Position numbers and translations under genes: made by a program. A stretch of 10,898 nt of DNA from Flavisolibacter sp. (GTDB lineage Bacteria > Bacteroidota > Bacteroidia > Chitinophagales > Chitinophagaceae). Under the pieces are notes generated by a model. It was not told the DNA's origin. It saw only the letters and a program-made list of their open reading frames with translations, and did no database searches. Position 1 is the stretch's first letter; the number at the start of each line of letters is the position of its first letter. Shown here one piece after another: positions 1-8,317 of the stretch. The DNA lies in NCBI GenBank assembly GCA_013695175.1, contig JACDAZ010000474.1:1-10898 (forward strand). The letters run 5' to 3'.

Positions 1-135
1 GGGCTGGTGCAGAAAGAATACATGGATATAATTTTCGATGAAACAAGCCTGAACCTGATGCGCCAGATAAAAAATGTGTTTGATCCAAATAACATTTTAA
101 ATGCCGGCAAAATATTTGAATTTAAACAGGATTAA
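1..135 (+). CDS. FAD-binding oxidase (GlcD/D-lactate dehydrogenase type), C-terminal fragment
   Basis: This is the last 44 codons of a gene that enters from the left edge, reading in frame from base 1 to a TAA at 133-135. The fragment carries the typical C-terminal signature of the FAD-linked oxidase family (PF02913): a Gly-Leu-Val-x-Lys-x-Tyr segment, then MRQIKNVFDPNN and ILNAGKIF, followed by a short tail. In this family (glycolate oxidase GlcD, D-lactate dehydrogenase, D-2-hydroxyglutarate dehydrogenase) this end belongs to the substrate-binding cap that packs on the N-terminal FAD domain; the enzymes oxidise 2-hydroxy acids to 2-keto acids. Substrate cannot be decided, because the FAD domain and most of the cap lie outside the window. 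The stop codon is 5 bases before the next gene, so the two are probably cotranscribed. Confidence 0.85.
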   Translation, partial: GLVQKEYMDIIFDETSLNLMRQIKNVFDPNNILNAGKIFEFKQD

Positions 136-140
136 GAATT

Positions 141-746
141 ATGATGAAAACAACTATTTTAATATTAATGCTGCTGGTGGTGCAGCTTTCATGGGCTCAA
201 AATTCCGATCCGGATTCTGTAAGAGGATTTAACCGCGACAAAGTTTTTATTGGTGGAAGTCTTTCTTTAGGTTTCGCAAATAATCAGTTTGCTGCAGGTG
301 TTAATCCATTTATCGGGTATAGCCTTACCAATTGGGTAGATGCAGGGGTGGTGGTAAATTATAATTATAATGCAACAAGAGATTATCCATTTTTTAATGA
401 CAGGATAAAACAGCATACTTATGGTGCAGGAGTATTTACAAGAATTTTCCCAGTTAGATTCTTATTTATTCAAGGTCAGATTGAGCAAAATTTTATAAAT
501 ATTCGATACAACCCTTCTGGTGGAGGATTAAAGGAAAGGTATAGCAGGAATGCACCCAGCTTATTAGTGGGTGGAGGTTATACTACAGGCCGACAACCAG
601 GCAATGACAGAGGATTCTTTTATTTATCATTGTTAGTTGATGTATTAAAAAATGAAAATTCACCATACACTGATAACCAGGGCAGAATAATACCTATCAT
701 TCGTACGGGTTTTCAAACACCTTTGTTCAGGAAACGGAATCTTTAA
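141..746 (+). CDS. Small predicted outer-membrane beta-barrel protein, function unknown
   Basis: The 201-residue product has an N-terminal signal peptide (residues 1-20, a Leu/Val-rich core ending in SWAQ), so it should be exported. The mature part alternates polar and hydrophobic residues in short stretches rich in Gly, Asn and aromatic residues (for example VFIGGSLSLGF, VDAGVVVNYNYN, YGAGVFTRIF, FLFIQGQIEQNF, SLLVGGGYTTG, GFFYLSLLVDVL), as in 8-stranded outer-membrane barrels of Bacteroidetes. The last predicted strand ends at an aromatic residue shortly before a basic tail (RKRNL). No named family is recognised. Two consecutive ATG codons (141, 144) could each be the start; the choice hardly changes the signal peptide. 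It follows the FAD oxidase gene by 5 bases, suggesting translational coupling, and its last 20 bases overlap the end of the opposing LOG gene. Confidence 0.75.
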   Translation: MMKTTILILMLLVVQLSWAQNSDPDSVRGFNRDKVFIGGSLSLGFANNQFAAGVNPFIGYSLTNWVDAGVVVNYNYNATRDYPFFNDRIKQHTYGAGVFTRIFPVRFLFIQGQIEQNFINIRYNPSGGGLKERYSRNAPSLLVGGGYTTGRQPGNDRGFFYLSLLVDVLKNENSPYTDNQGRIIPIIRTGFQTPLFRKRNL

Positions 747-1275
747 AATATGAAATGATTTCAGCTGGTTTGTTAAGTACTACAAATTGTTCCATCAGAT
801 CTCCATATAAAAAGCCTTCTGTAGTTAATTTTTGTAAATGTTGAATAAGATGATCATAAAATCCAGCTGAATTCAATATAAAAATGGCTTTATCGTGAAT
901 AGACAACTGGTTCCAGGTAAGCATTTCAAAAAGTTCATCAAGAGTTCCAAAGCCTCCCGGTAAAACGATTGCTGCATCACAAAGTTCGTACATGGTTCGT
1001 TTCCTTACATGCATGTCTTCTACCACCAAAAGATCACTGATATTTTCGTGTTGCGTTTCCCATTCTATTAAAATTTGAGGAATTACTCCTTTTACTATTC
1101 CTCCATTTTCCATTACACTGTCAGCGGCAATGCCCATTAATCCATTTTTACCACCTCCGTATATTAATTGAATTTTATGTTCTGCAATCAGTCTTCCTAA
1201 TTCTGCTGCATCCTTTTTATACTGCTCATTATTACCCGATTTTGATCCGCAAAAGATGGCTAATGATCTGATCAT
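727..1275 (-). CDS. LOG-family protein (cytokinin riboside 5'-monophosphate phosphoribohydrolase type)
   Basis: The 182-residue protein has the hallmarks of the LOG/TIGR00730 Rossmann-fold family. An N-terminal strand SLAIFCGS is followed by YGGGKNGLMG (residues 39-48), a basic MHVRKRTM segment (88-95) with the conserved Arg-Lys, and the defining PGGFGTLDE motif (106-114), whose Glu is the catalytic acid. Characterised family members hydrolyse the N-glycosidic bond of nucleoside 5'-monophosphates, releasing base and ribose 5-phosphate; cytokinin nucleotides are the classic substrate, and many bacterial members act on AMP or similar nucleotides. The length is normal for short cytoplasmic LOG proteins. 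The true substrate here is unknown and a housekeeping nucleotide-salvage role is as likely as cytokinin activation. A weak AAGGG lies upstream of the ATG. It is divergent from the symporter gene and overlaps the beta-barrel gene tail to tail. Confidence 0.93.
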   Translation of the reverse strand: MIRSLAIFCGSKSGNNEQYKKDAAELGRLIAEHKIQLIYGGGKNGLMGIAADSVMENGGIVKGVIPQILIEWETQHENISDLLVVEDMHVRKRTMYELCDAAIVLPGGFGTLDELFEMLTWNQLSIHDKAIFILNSAGFYDHLIQHLQKLTTEGFLYGDLMEQFVVLNKPAEIISYFKDSVS

Positions 1276-1284
1276 TCTTATTTC

Positions 1285-1309
1285 CCTTTGATTAATTTAG
1301 CATCAAAGG
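1285..1309. repeat. Inverted repeat in the divergent LOG/symporter intergenic region
   Basis: The arms CCTTTGAT (1285-1292) and ATCAAAGG (1302-1309) are perfect complements separated by a 9-base A/T-rich spacer. With a one-base bulge in the left arm, pairing extends about three more bases outward (TTT/AAA). It lies 10 bases upstream of the LOG start and about 64 bases upstream of the symporter start, inside the only intergenic DNA between two divergent genes. There is no T-run after either arm, so it does not look like a terminator. A binding site for a dimeric regulator is the simplest reading, but no regulator gene is nearby and a chance palindrome cannot be excluded. Confidence 0.4.
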
Positions 1310-1372
1310 AAAACAAATTTTTATTTCTTCAGAAAAATGCTGTTCATTGCATACGCTTTTAAAATTTGAACT

Positions 1373-2926
1373 ATGAATTCAGTTGTCCTCCTTTCTTTTG
1401 TTATTGGCTACTTTGTTCTTTTACTCGTGGTTGCTTATTACACGTCACGTAATTCAAACAACGATTCTTTTTTTATTGGCAATAAAAGTTCAAACTGGAT
1501 GCTGGTGGCATTTGGTATGATTGGAACTTCTTTAAGTGGTGTAACATTCGTTTCTGTTCCCGGTACTGTAAGCACCGTTGCTTTTTCTTATTTCCAGGTA
1601 GTTATTGGTTACCTGATTGGTTATATGGTTATAGCGTTTGTACTGCTACCTCTTTATTACCGGTTAAATCTTACGTCTATATACAATTACCTGCATCATC
1701 GTTTTGGTATGATATCTTATAAAACAGGAGCTTTATTTTTTATCATTTCCAGGACTTTAGGTGCTACAGCACGTTTATACCTTGTTATTAATGTATTGCA
1801 GATTTTTATACTGCGTGATCTGAACATAAGCTTTGGTGTGGCCACACTGGTAATTTTAATAATGATCATTTTATACACTTTTGAAGGTGGTGTAAAAACA
1901 ATAGTGTATACCGATACGTTACAAACAACTTTCATGTTGCTGGGGCTCATCATATGTATAATTTACATAATGACCAATATGGGTTATTCAGTAGGATCTA
2001 CATTAAGTGAAATGGGTTCTAATAACCTGACTCATATTTTTAATACTGATGTCAATTCATCCGGGTTTTTTGTAAAAAACATATTGGGAGGTATGTTTAT
2101 CACCATTGCCATGACGGGTCTTGACCAGGAAATGATGCAGAAAAACATAAGCGTAAGAAGATTATGGGATTCTCAAAAAAACATGATAACATTCAGTGTT
2201 ATTATGGTTGTTGTAAACTTCCTCTTTCTTTTCCTTGGCGGTATTTTATACATCTATGGTAAAGCCAATAATATAATTGTTCCGGGTGATGATCTCTTTC
2301 CAACAATTGCCTTGCAGTATATGCCTGCAGCCATTTCAATAATATTTATCATCGGTTTAATATCAGCATTATTTCCAAGCGCTGATGGAGCATTAACGGC
2401 TCTTACTTCATCTTTTTGTATAGATATCCTTGGCTTAAAAAGAAAAAAACTTTCAGAACAGGCAAGTAAAAAAACAAGACTGATGGTTCACTTTTCATTC
2501 GCCATTATCTTTTTTCTGGCAGTTATGCTTTTCAAGTGGCTTGATAATAAATCTATTATTGACATAATATTAAAAGTAGCAGGGTTTACCTATGGTCCCC
2601 TACTTGGGTTATTTTCATTTGGAATTTTAACCACCCGAAAAGTAATTGATAAATATGCTTTATACGTTTGTTTATTGGCTCCTCTTATTATTTTAGGGAT
2701 CGATTTTGTGAATAATATTGAATGGTGGGAGAGGCAATTAAAATTGCAAAGTGTTTGGATAGAAAATGTAAAATCCTCTTCCTCAGGCATCTTTGGAAAT
2801 TTTAAAATCGGGTACGAGTTATTGATCTATAATGGCATCTTAACCTTCATTGGTTTATGGTTGATTTCTAAACCACAGCCTATTCCGGCAGAAGTAGAGA
2901 CAATTTTAGAAGATGGAACTCGTTAA
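1373..2926 (+). CDS. Sodium:solute symporter (SSS family)
   Basis: The 517-residue protein is an integral inner-membrane transporter with about 13 hydrophobic segments, matching the length and layout of the SSS family (PF00474). The N-terminus has the family pattern: a first membrane helix, then SFFIGNKSSNWMLVAFGM and TSLSGVTFVSVPG, corresponding to TM1-TM2 where part of the sodium site and the substrate path lie. Further family-like stretches are YNYLHHRFG, FEGGVKTIVYTDTLQ, MTGLDQEMMQKN and LFPSADGALTALTSS. It should move a solute into the cell with Na+. Which solute (sugar, amino acid, carboxylate, pantothenate) cannot be read from the sequence; Bacteroidetes members of this subgroup are usually annotated generically. 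Its last 14 bases overlap the start of the O-methyltransferase gene, so translation of the two is probably coupled. No Shine-Dalgarno sequence precedes the ATG, as is usual in this phylum. Confidence 0.93.
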   Translation: MNSVVLLSFVIGYFVLLLVVAYYTSRNSNNDSFFIGNKSSNWMLVAFGMIGTSLSGVTFVSVPGTVSTVAFSYFQVVIGYLIGYMVIAFVLLPLYYRLNLTSIYNYLHHRFGMISYKTGALFFIISRTLGATARLYLVINVLQIFILRDLNISFGVATLVILIMIILYTFEGGVKTIVYTDTLQTTFMLLGLIICIIYIMTNMGYSVGSTLSEMGSNNLTHIFNTDVNSSGFFVKNILGGMFITIAMTGLDQEMMQKNISVRRLWDSQKNMITFSVIMVVVNFLFLFLGGILYIYGKANNIIVPGDDLFPTIALQYMPAAISIIFIIGLISALFPSADGALTALTSSFCIDILGLKRKKLSEQASKKTRLMVHFSFAIIFFLAVMLFKWLDNKSIIDIILKVAGFTYGPLLGLFSFGILTTRKVIDKYALYVCLLAPLIILGIDFVNNIEWWERQLKLQSVWIENVKSSSSGIFGNFKIGYELLIYNGILTFIGLWLISKPQPIPAEVETILEDGTR

Positions 2927-3551
2927 TAAACTTGTACAGCAGTATGCCGAAAAATATACTTCTGCAGAAGATGTTTTGATTGCAGAAGTTGGCATGTATA
3001 CATATACTAATCATGCCCATGCACAAATGCTAAGCGGGCATTTGCAGGGAAAATTTTTAGAAATGATTAGTTGTATGCTGCGGCCAAAACGTATTTTGGA
3101 AGTGGGTACGTTTACTGGTTATAGTGCTCTGTGTTTGGCAAAAGGGTTGGTTGATGATGGGATATTGCATACGATAGAGCTAAGAGAAGAAGATGCTGCT
3201 ACAGCTAAGAGTTTTTTTGACAGATCTTTTTATAAAAATAAAATAATCATTCACGTCGGGGAAGCCTTGGATATTATCGGTGAAATAGATGAAACGTGGG
3301 ATTTGGTTTTTCTTGATGCTGATAAAGAAAATTACATTAATTATTTTAACCGTGTTATGCCGAAAGTAAAGCCAAATGGTTTTATATTAGCCGATAATGT
3401 GCTCTTTCACGGTCAGGTTTTAGAGGATGAAATAAAAGGTAAGAACGCAATAGCAATACAGGCTTTTAACGATATGCTGCTTGAAAGAAAGGATGTAGAA
3501 AGAATGTTATTGCCCTTAAGAGATGGGGTATTCCTGATACGAAAATTATAA
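2913..3551 (+). CDS. SAM-dependent O-methyltransferase (family 3, COG4122 / caffeoyl-CoA OMT-like)
   Basis: The 212-residue protein matches the class I O-methyltransferase family PF01596. The SAM-binding loop is EVGTFTGYS (63-71), with the acidic residue after strand 2 at Glu89. LDADKENY (134-141) and LADNVLFHG (159-167) supply the Asp and Asp-Asn residues that, in caffeoyl-CoA and catechol O-methyltransferases, coordinate the divalent metal and orient the substrate hydroxyl groups. The length is typical of bacterial members (about 210-220). It is cytoplasmic and should methylate a hydroxyl group of a small molecule; the acceptor is unknown, and related proteins in some bacteria have been linked to tRNA 5-hydroxyuridine methylation (TrmR), which is a real alternative. 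The ATG at 2913 lies inside the end of the symporter gene (14-base overlap), and the family N-terminus fits that start. Confidence 0.93.
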   Translation: MELVNKLVQQYAEKYTSAEDVLIAEVGMYTYTNHAHAQMLSGHLQGKFLEMISCMLRPKRILEVGTFTGYSALCLAKGLVDDGILHTIELREEDAATAKSFFDRSFYKNKIIIHVGEALDIIGEIDETWDLVFLDADKENYINYFNRVMPKVKPNGFILADNVLFHGQVLEDEIKGKNAIAIQAFNDMLLERKDVERMLLPLRDGVFLIRKL

Positions 3552-3597
3552 TTATCAATTGAATGCCAATTATTCTTTTGATTAAATAAAAATCCAA

Positions 3598-4806
3598 ATG
3601 AAAAAACTCCAACTATTCCTAATCTGCTCATTAGCAGCTGTTCAATTTTTAACTGCTCAATCATCTGTTGTAATAAAAAATTACATAGAAACTTATAAGG
3701 AGATAGCTATAGAAGAAATGATCAGAACCGGTGTGCCGGCTTCTATAAAATTAGCTCAGGGTATTCATGAAACTGCCGCGGGGCAAAGTGTACTGGTAAC
3801 AAATTCCAATAATCATTTTGGTATAAAATGTAAAACAGGATGGCAGGGTGCTTCCGTATCGCATGATGATGATGCCAGGGGAGAATGCTTTAGAAAATAT
3901 GATTCACCTTTTGAATCATTCAAAGACCATTCTGAGTTTTTAAGAACCCGCTCTCATTATGCATTTTTATTCAATTTAGATCCTACAGACTTTGAAGCAT
4001 GGGCTCATGGATTAAAAAAAGCAGGATATGCTACTAATCCTAAATATCCTCAAATCATTATTAAATTGATTAAAGATTATAACCTTCAGGATTATAGCCT
4101 GATTGCATTAGGAAAATTACCTGTAACAAATGAAGCACTTGCATTTGAGGGTAAATCCTCAGGAGGTACTCCAATTGAAAAAGAAAAAGTTATTGTAAAA
4201 AAAGAAGTCAATTATCCCAATGGTGTTTTCAAAATAAATGAAACCCAGGTTGTTTTTGTACCGAAAGGAACATCATATTTTAGCATAGCGCAGCAACATA
4301 GTATTCCCCTTGCCCGTCTTTTTGATTTCAATGATATGAAAGCCCAGGAAGAAACAACTGTTGATTGCCTTGTTTATTTACAACGTAAACGCAGAACCGG
4401 AAATAATGAAACACGTAAAGTAGTAAGAGGAGAATCATTACACGATATTGCACAGGAAGAGGGGATTCGTTTTCAAAGTTTATTGGAGTTAAATCAATTA
4501 AAAGAAAATGTGGTGATCCAGGAAGGTCAGATTTTGCAACTTCAAAAGGAGGCGTCATCTGTTCCCAAAATCTTGGCTTCAATATTCAAACCTGTTTCTT
4601 ATACTGATGATAATAAGGTGCAGGCACAATATCCTGTTGAATCGTATATGGTTCATGTAGTAGAATCAAAAGAAACATTGTACTCAATTTCAAAAAAATA
4701 TACAGTTACAACAGAAGATCTTCTGAAATGGAATAATTTGCATTCTTCTGATCTTAAAATTGGTCAGCAATTGCGAATTAATAAAACTATACATGCCACC
4801 AATTAA
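3598..4806 (+). CDS. Secreted glucosaminidase (GH73-like) with LysM repeats
   Basis: The 402-residue exported peptidoglycan hydrolase begins with a signal peptide (residues 1-21, cleavage after LTAQ). The catalytic domain spans about residues 24-165 and resembles the FlgJ C-terminal/glucosaminidase family (PF01832): SIKLAQGIHETAAGQS (49-64) holds the candidate general acid Glu58, NNHFGIKC (71-78) follows, and the conserved motif GYATNPKYPQ (143-152) lies near its end. These enzymes cut the N-acetylglucosaminyl bond in the glycan strand of peptidoglycan. Three LysM-like modules follow: about 218-262 (degenerate), 273-316 and 350-395 (VVESKETLYSISKKY...LKIGQQLRIN), which should bind the same GlcNAc-containing polymer. 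The enzyme is thus probably periplasmic and active in wall remodelling or daughter-cell separation. The start gives an intact signal peptide; the gap to the previous gene is 46 bases, and the 3' end overlaps hpt by 14 bases. Confidence 0.92.
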   Translation: MKKLQLFLICSLAAVQFLTAQSSVVIKNYIETYKEIAIEEMIRTGVPASIKLAQGIHETAAGQSVLVTNSNNHFGIKCKTGWQGASVSHDDDARGECFRKYDSPFESFKDHSEFLRTRSHYAFLFNLDPTDFEAWAHGLKKAGYATNPKYPQIIIKLIKDYNLQDYSLIALGKLPVTNEALAFEGKSSGGTPIEKEKVIVKKEVNYPNGVFKINETQVVFVPKGTSYFSIAQQHSIPLARLFDFNDMKAQEETTVDCLVYLQRKRRTGNNETRKVVRGESLHDIAQEEGIRFQSLLELNQLKENVVIQEGQILQLQKEASSVPKILASIFKPVSYTDDNKVQAQYPVESYMVHVVESKETLYSISKKYTVTTEDLLKWNNLHSSDLKIGQQLRINKTIHATN

Positions 4807-5335
4807 ACTTCACGATAAACATTTTGAAATCTATCTTTCAGAAGCAGAAATACAGCAAAAAGTAAAGGAAATAGCAGACAAAATAAATAATGATTATCAG
4901 GATCTGAATCCATTATTTATTTCAATCTTAAATGGTTCGTTCATGTTTGCAGCGGATCTTTTTAAGCACCTGACCATTGATTCTGAAATATGTTTTATAA
5001 AACTGGCATCGTATAAGGGAATGAAATCCAGTGGGCATATAATCACTGCTATAGGGCTTGACCAGGATCTGTATAACAGAAATGTGATCATCATTGAAGA
5101 CATTGTAGATACTGGTAAAACATTAGATGTTTTTTTACCAAAGCTTCATCACCAGCAACCCGCTTCTCTTAAAATTGCAGCCTTACTTCATAAGCCGGAA
5201 GCCACTGAAAAGCAAATAACTATAGACTACCTGGGTTTTAGTATTCCAAACAAATTTGTTGTTGGTTATGGGTTGGATTATGATGGATTAGGAAGAAACC
5301 TGAAAGAGATTTATCAATTAACAGATGAAGCTTAG
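4793..5335 (+). CDS. hpt: Hypoxanthine phosphoribosyltransferase
   Basis: From the ATG at 4793 the protein is 180 residues, the usual length for bacterial Hpt. An upstream TTG at 4760 would add 11 residues that lie inside the preceding gene and are unlike the family, so it is not used. Motifs seen: SILNGSFMFAADL (44-56), the flexible loop LASYKGMKSSG (71-81), the PRPP-binding motif VIIIEDIVDTGKTL (98-111) with the Glu-Asp pair, and the purine-contacting region KFVVGYGLDYD (154-164). The enzyme is cytoplasmic and joins hypoxanthine or guanine to PRPP to give IMP or GMP in purine salvage. The sequence cannot settle the preference between the two bases. The 14-base overlap with the glucosaminidase gene suggests coupled translation by termination and re-initiation. 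Confidence 0.95.
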   Translation: MPPIKLHDKHFEIYLSEAEIQQKVKEIADKINNDYQDLNPLFISILNGSFMFAADLFKHLTIDSEICFIKLASYKGMKSSGHIITAIGLDQDLYNRNVIIIEDIVDTGKTLDVFLPKLHHQQPASLKIAALLHKPEATEKQITIDYLGFSIPNKFVVGYGLDYDGLGRNLKEIYQLTDEA

Positions 5336-5388
5336 GCATTGCTTTTATTCCTGATAATTTATTTGTATTTTACCTCCAATCTGTTACA

Positions 5389-7131
5389 TTGAAAACAATT
5401 GCAATTACCATATTGCTCTTTTTCTGTATAAGTAGCTATTCGCAACAATTTTATTTACGTGGCGAAGTAAAAGATGAATCCGGAAAGCTGCTGCAGAACG
5501 TTGCTATTGTACACCAGCGAACAGGGTATCTTTATTATTCAGGTATTTCGGGTTCTTTTGGTATCTATAATTCAAATAAGGAAGACACACTTTTATTTTC
5601 TTTAGATGGTTTTCAAAAACAAAAATTGATTGTTTCTGCATCCCGGTATAATTCTGTTGTATTAAATAAAGGTGCTACTTCTGCATATGCAACTTACAAA
5701 CTGGCTTCTTTAACCAAAGGACTTCAAAAAGAAATACAAAAAAATTGGTTTACCGGTGATGAATCTTATGCAAGCACAGTTGAAAACCAGTTTATTAAAG
5801 CCGATGCATTTCCTTCTACTGGTTTGGCTTTAAGAGTAGATAGGGCTTCTTACAGCAATATCAGGCGTTTTATTAATACCGGGTCCATGGTACCACCCGA
5901 TGCGGTAAGGCTTGAAGAAATGCTGAACTATTTCAATTTTAATTATAAAGAGCCTAAAGACGACAAAATATTTGAAACAGAAACTGTTTTAACTAACTGC
6001 CCGTGGAATGAAAATAACCAACTATTATTTGCATTGATTCGTTCAAAAAAAATTCCATTAGACAGTTTGCCTCCAACACATCTTGTTTTTTTAATTGATG
6101 TTTCAGGATCTATGGACATGCCGAACAGGCTTCCACTTTTAAAAGCCGGATTTGCAGGGCTATTAGAAAATTTGAGAGCTGTTGATTCTGTTTCAGTAGT
6201 TGTTTATGGTGGAACGGTAGGGGTAGCCCTTAAGCCTACCAGTGGTGCCGATAAAAAGAAAATTTGGAATGTAATTGATAGCTTACAACCGGGAGGTTCA
6301 ACACCTGGGGAATCCGGAATAAAAACAGCTTATAACCTGGCACGAAATCATTTTATAGAAGGTGGTAATAATCGTGTGATACTGGCAACAGATGGAGATT
6401 TTAATGTGGGTATAAAAGGGGAAGAAGAACTGGAAGAATTAATCCTTTCACAGCGTTTATCCGGGATTTATCTTACCTGCCTGGGAGTAGGTATGGGAAA
6501 TTATAAAGATTCTAAAATTCAAACTCTTGCTAAAAAGGGGAATGGGAATTTTGCCTATATAGATACTTATGCAGAAGCTGAAAAAGTGCTATTGAAGGAA
6601 TTTACCCAAACGCTGTATACTGTGGCTGATGATGTTTATCTGAATGTAAGCTTTGATACAAACCAGGTAAAGGAATACAGGTTGATAGGTTTTGAAAATA
6701 AGGTTGGAGCCATAAAAGACTTGGAAGCAACCATTGAAGGTGGTGAAGTTGGATCTGCTTTTACAATGTTAGTGGCATTTGAAATAGTACCGGCGAAATC
6801 AATTTATACAGAACTAAAACCGGTTGTTTTACATATTCAATTTAAATTACCAAATGGAAATCAAAGGTTTGAAACTATTGAATCACCTGTAATGGTTTTT
6901 TCACCTTTATTAAAATTGCCTGCCACTTACCAATTTGCAACAGCAGTAATTATGTTTGGTTCTATATTAAGAGAATCAAAGTTCCTGAACGACAAACCCT
7001 GGAATCAACTGGTTAGTTTAGCTACACATTCTGCCGATATGGAAAATCCTTCACAAAAAGAATTTGTGCAACTTGTAGAACAGGCAAAAATTATTTACAC
7101 TGCCAAAAAGAAGAAGAATCAAAAAAATTAA
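5389..7131 (+). CDS. Exported vWA protein, YfbK-like, with N-terminal carboxypeptidase-regulatory-like domain
   Basis: The product has 580 residues. A signal peptide (1-19, no lipobox at the only Cys) is followed by a CarboxypepD_reg-like beta-sandwich at about 21-92 ([18 protein letters not shown]), the domain seen at the N-terminus of SusC-type receptors. A YfbK-type N-terminal region (about 125-225) precedes a vWA domain (about 230-405) with a complete MIDAS metal site: DVSGSM (Asp237, Ser239, Ser241), Thr305 in GGSTPGE and Asp335 in ATDGD. The C-terminal part (about 410-575, [10 protein letters not shown]) matches the DUF3520 region of YfbK. vWA domains bind protein ligands through a divalent metal; the partner is unknown. 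It probably sits in the periplasm or on the outer membrane. The start is TTG: the in-frame sequence upstream has no ATG, and this TTG gives a complete signal peptide. The gap to hpt is 53 bases, and the stop overlaps the dnaJ stop by 4 bases. Confidence 0.9.
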   Translation: MKTIAITILLFFCISSYSQQFYLRGEVKDESGKLLQNVAIVHQRTGYLYYSGISGSFGIYNSNKEDTLLFSLDGFQKQKLIVSASRYNSVVLNKGATSAYATYKLASLTKGLQKEIQKNWFTGDESYASTVENQFIKADAFPSTGLALRVDRASYSNIRRFINTGSMVPPDAVRLEEMLNYFNFNYKEPKDDKIFETETVLTNCPWNENNQLLFALIRSKKIPLDSLPPTHLVFLIDVSGSMDMPNRLPLLKAGFAGLLENLRAVDSVSVVVYGGTVGVALKPTSGADKKKIWNVIDSLQPGGSTPGESGIKTAYNLARNHFIEGGNNRVILATDGDFNVGIKGEEELEELILSQRLSGIYLTCLGVGMGNYKDSKIQTLAKKGNGNFAYIDTYAEAEKVLLKEFTQTLYTVADDVYLNVSFDTNQVKEYRLIGFENKVGAIKDLEATIEGGEVGSAFTMLVAFEIVPAKSIYTELKPVVLHIQFKLPNGNQRFETIESPVMVFSPLLKLPATYQFATAVIMFGSILRESKFLNDKPWNQLVSLATHSADMENPSQKEFVQLVEQAKIIYTAKKKKNQKN

Positions 7132-8285
7132 GAGAACATCTCTCTCATTTTATCAAAAAATGATTTTTGGTTTTTGTCCGGGTTGGGTTTAAAATTACCT
7201 GAATTATTAAGTTTCTCCAACATAGTTCTTTCTTCCGTAGTAAGATTTTGTGGTGTCCATACATTTACGTGTACAAGTTGATCGCCTTTCTCATAAGAGT
7301 TTACAGCAGGAAAACCTTTTCCTTTTAACCGAAATACTTTACCACTTTGAGTACCTGCAGGAATTTTAATTTTCGCCCTTCCATCAATTGTTGGTACTTC
7401 TACCTGTGTACCAAAAGCTGCTTCAGGGAATGAAACATACAATTCATAAGCAACGTTAAGACCTTCACGAACCAGTTCTTTATGTGCTTCTTCTTCAATT
7501 AAAATAACAAGATCACCATTCATACCTCCACGTTCACCTGCATTGCCTCTTCCACTTATATTTAATTGCATTCCCTCCTGTACACCGGCAGGAATATCTA
7601 TTGTTACTGTTTCCTCACCATACACTCGTCCTTCTCCACGACAGTTTCCGCATTTTGCTGTTATAGTTGTACCCTCACCGTTGCATGCAGAACAGGTAGT
7701 AACTGTTTGCATTTGTCCAAGGAAAGTATTGGTAACCTTTCTTACCTGTCCGCTGCCACCACAGGTACCGCAATTTTGAACACTTCCTTTATCTTTTGCT
7801 CCGCTTCCACTACAGGTAGTACAGGCAACATATTTTTTTACTTTAATATTTTTAGTAACACCTTTGGCAATCTCCTCAAAATTCAATTTCAACTTTATTC
7901 TAAGATTGCTGCCTCGTGTTCCTCTTGCCCTTCTTTGTCCTTGTTGTGTTCTTCCTCCACCCCCGAAAAAAGAACCAAAAACATCTTCCCCGAATATATC
8001 TCCAAACTGGCTGAAGATATCATCCATATTCATATGCCCATAGCCACCACGCCCGTTGCCACTAACCCCCGCATGACCATACCTGTCATATTGCGACCTT
8101 TTGTCCTGGTCACTTAAAACTTCATAAGCTTCAGCTGCTTCTTTAAAACTTTCTTCTGCAGGTTTATCTCCAGGATTTCTGTCAGGGTGATATTGCATGG
8201 CTACTTTCCGATAAGATTTTTTTATCTCATCTACCGTTGCAGTCTTTCCTACACCTAAAATTTCGTAATAATCTCTTTTAGCCAT
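7128..8285 (-). CDS. dnaJ: Molecular chaperone DnaJ (Hsp40)
   Basis: The 385-residue protein is a complete type I DnaJ. The J domain (about 4-70) contains HPD at 33-35, which triggers DnaK ATP hydrolysis. A Gly/Phe-rich linker (about 75-125) includes a run of Gly before an Arg-rich segment. The zinc-binding domain has all four CxxCxGxG repeats, at 155-162, 172-179, 198-205 and 212-219, holding two zinc ions. The remainder (about 225-375) is the substrate-binding and dimerisation region. It delivers unfolded clients to DnaK in the cytoplasm. It lies 32 bases downstream of grpE on the same strand, so the two form an operon; dnaK is not in this window. No separate promoter is obvious in the gap. 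Its stop codon overlaps that of the convergent vWA gene. Confidence 0.98.
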   Translation of the reverse strand: MAKRDYYEILGVGKTATVDEIKKSYRKVAMQYHPDRNPGDKPAEESFKEAAEAYEVLSDQDKRSQYDRYGHAGVSGNGRGGYGHMNMDDIFSQFGDIFGEDVFGSFFGGGGRTQQGQRRARGTRGSNLRIKLKLNFEEIAKGVTKNIKVKKYVACTTCSGSGAKDKGSVQNCGTCGGSGQVRKVTNTFLGQMQTVTTCSACNGEGTTITAKCGNCRGEGRVYGEETVTIDIPAGVQEGMQLNISGRGNAGERGGMNGDLVILIEEEAHKELVREGLNVAYELYVSFPEAAFGTQVEVPTIDGRAKIKIPAGTQSGKVFRLKGKGFPAVNSYEKGDQLVHVNVWTPQNLTTEERTMLEKLNNSGNFKPNPDKNQKSFFDKMREMFS

Positions 8286-8317
8286 TTAAATCAGTTGACC
8301 GCAGTTTTAATTAAACA

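Noticed and set aside
1360..1373. TAAAATTTG just before the symporter ATG, resembling a -7 element.
   Set aside because: The spacing within the element is off by one base, no -33 TTG lies at a suitable distance, and the start would fall at or past the ATG.
4328..4582. An 84-codon minus-strand open frame inside the glucosaminidase gene.
   Set aside because: It overlaps the LysM region of a well-supported gene and has no recognisable features of its own.
4760..4792. An in-frame TTG extension of Hpt by 11 residues.
   Set aside because: The extension lies within the glucosaminidase gene, is unlike Hpt N-termini, and the ATG at 4793 gives the normal family length.
5339..5365. TTG followed by TTTATTTG upstream of the vWA gene as a possible promoter.
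   Set aside because: The -7 element has a mismatch at a key A and the 16-base spacer is short for this promoter class; the gene may be read from the upstream block instead.
7566..8117. A 183-codon plus-strand open frame lying opposite dnaJ.
   Set aside because: It is antisense to the highly conserved J and zinc-finger regions of dnaJ, has Ser/Thr/Cys-rich low-complexity content typical of a reverse-complement shadow, and shows no domain or start signal.
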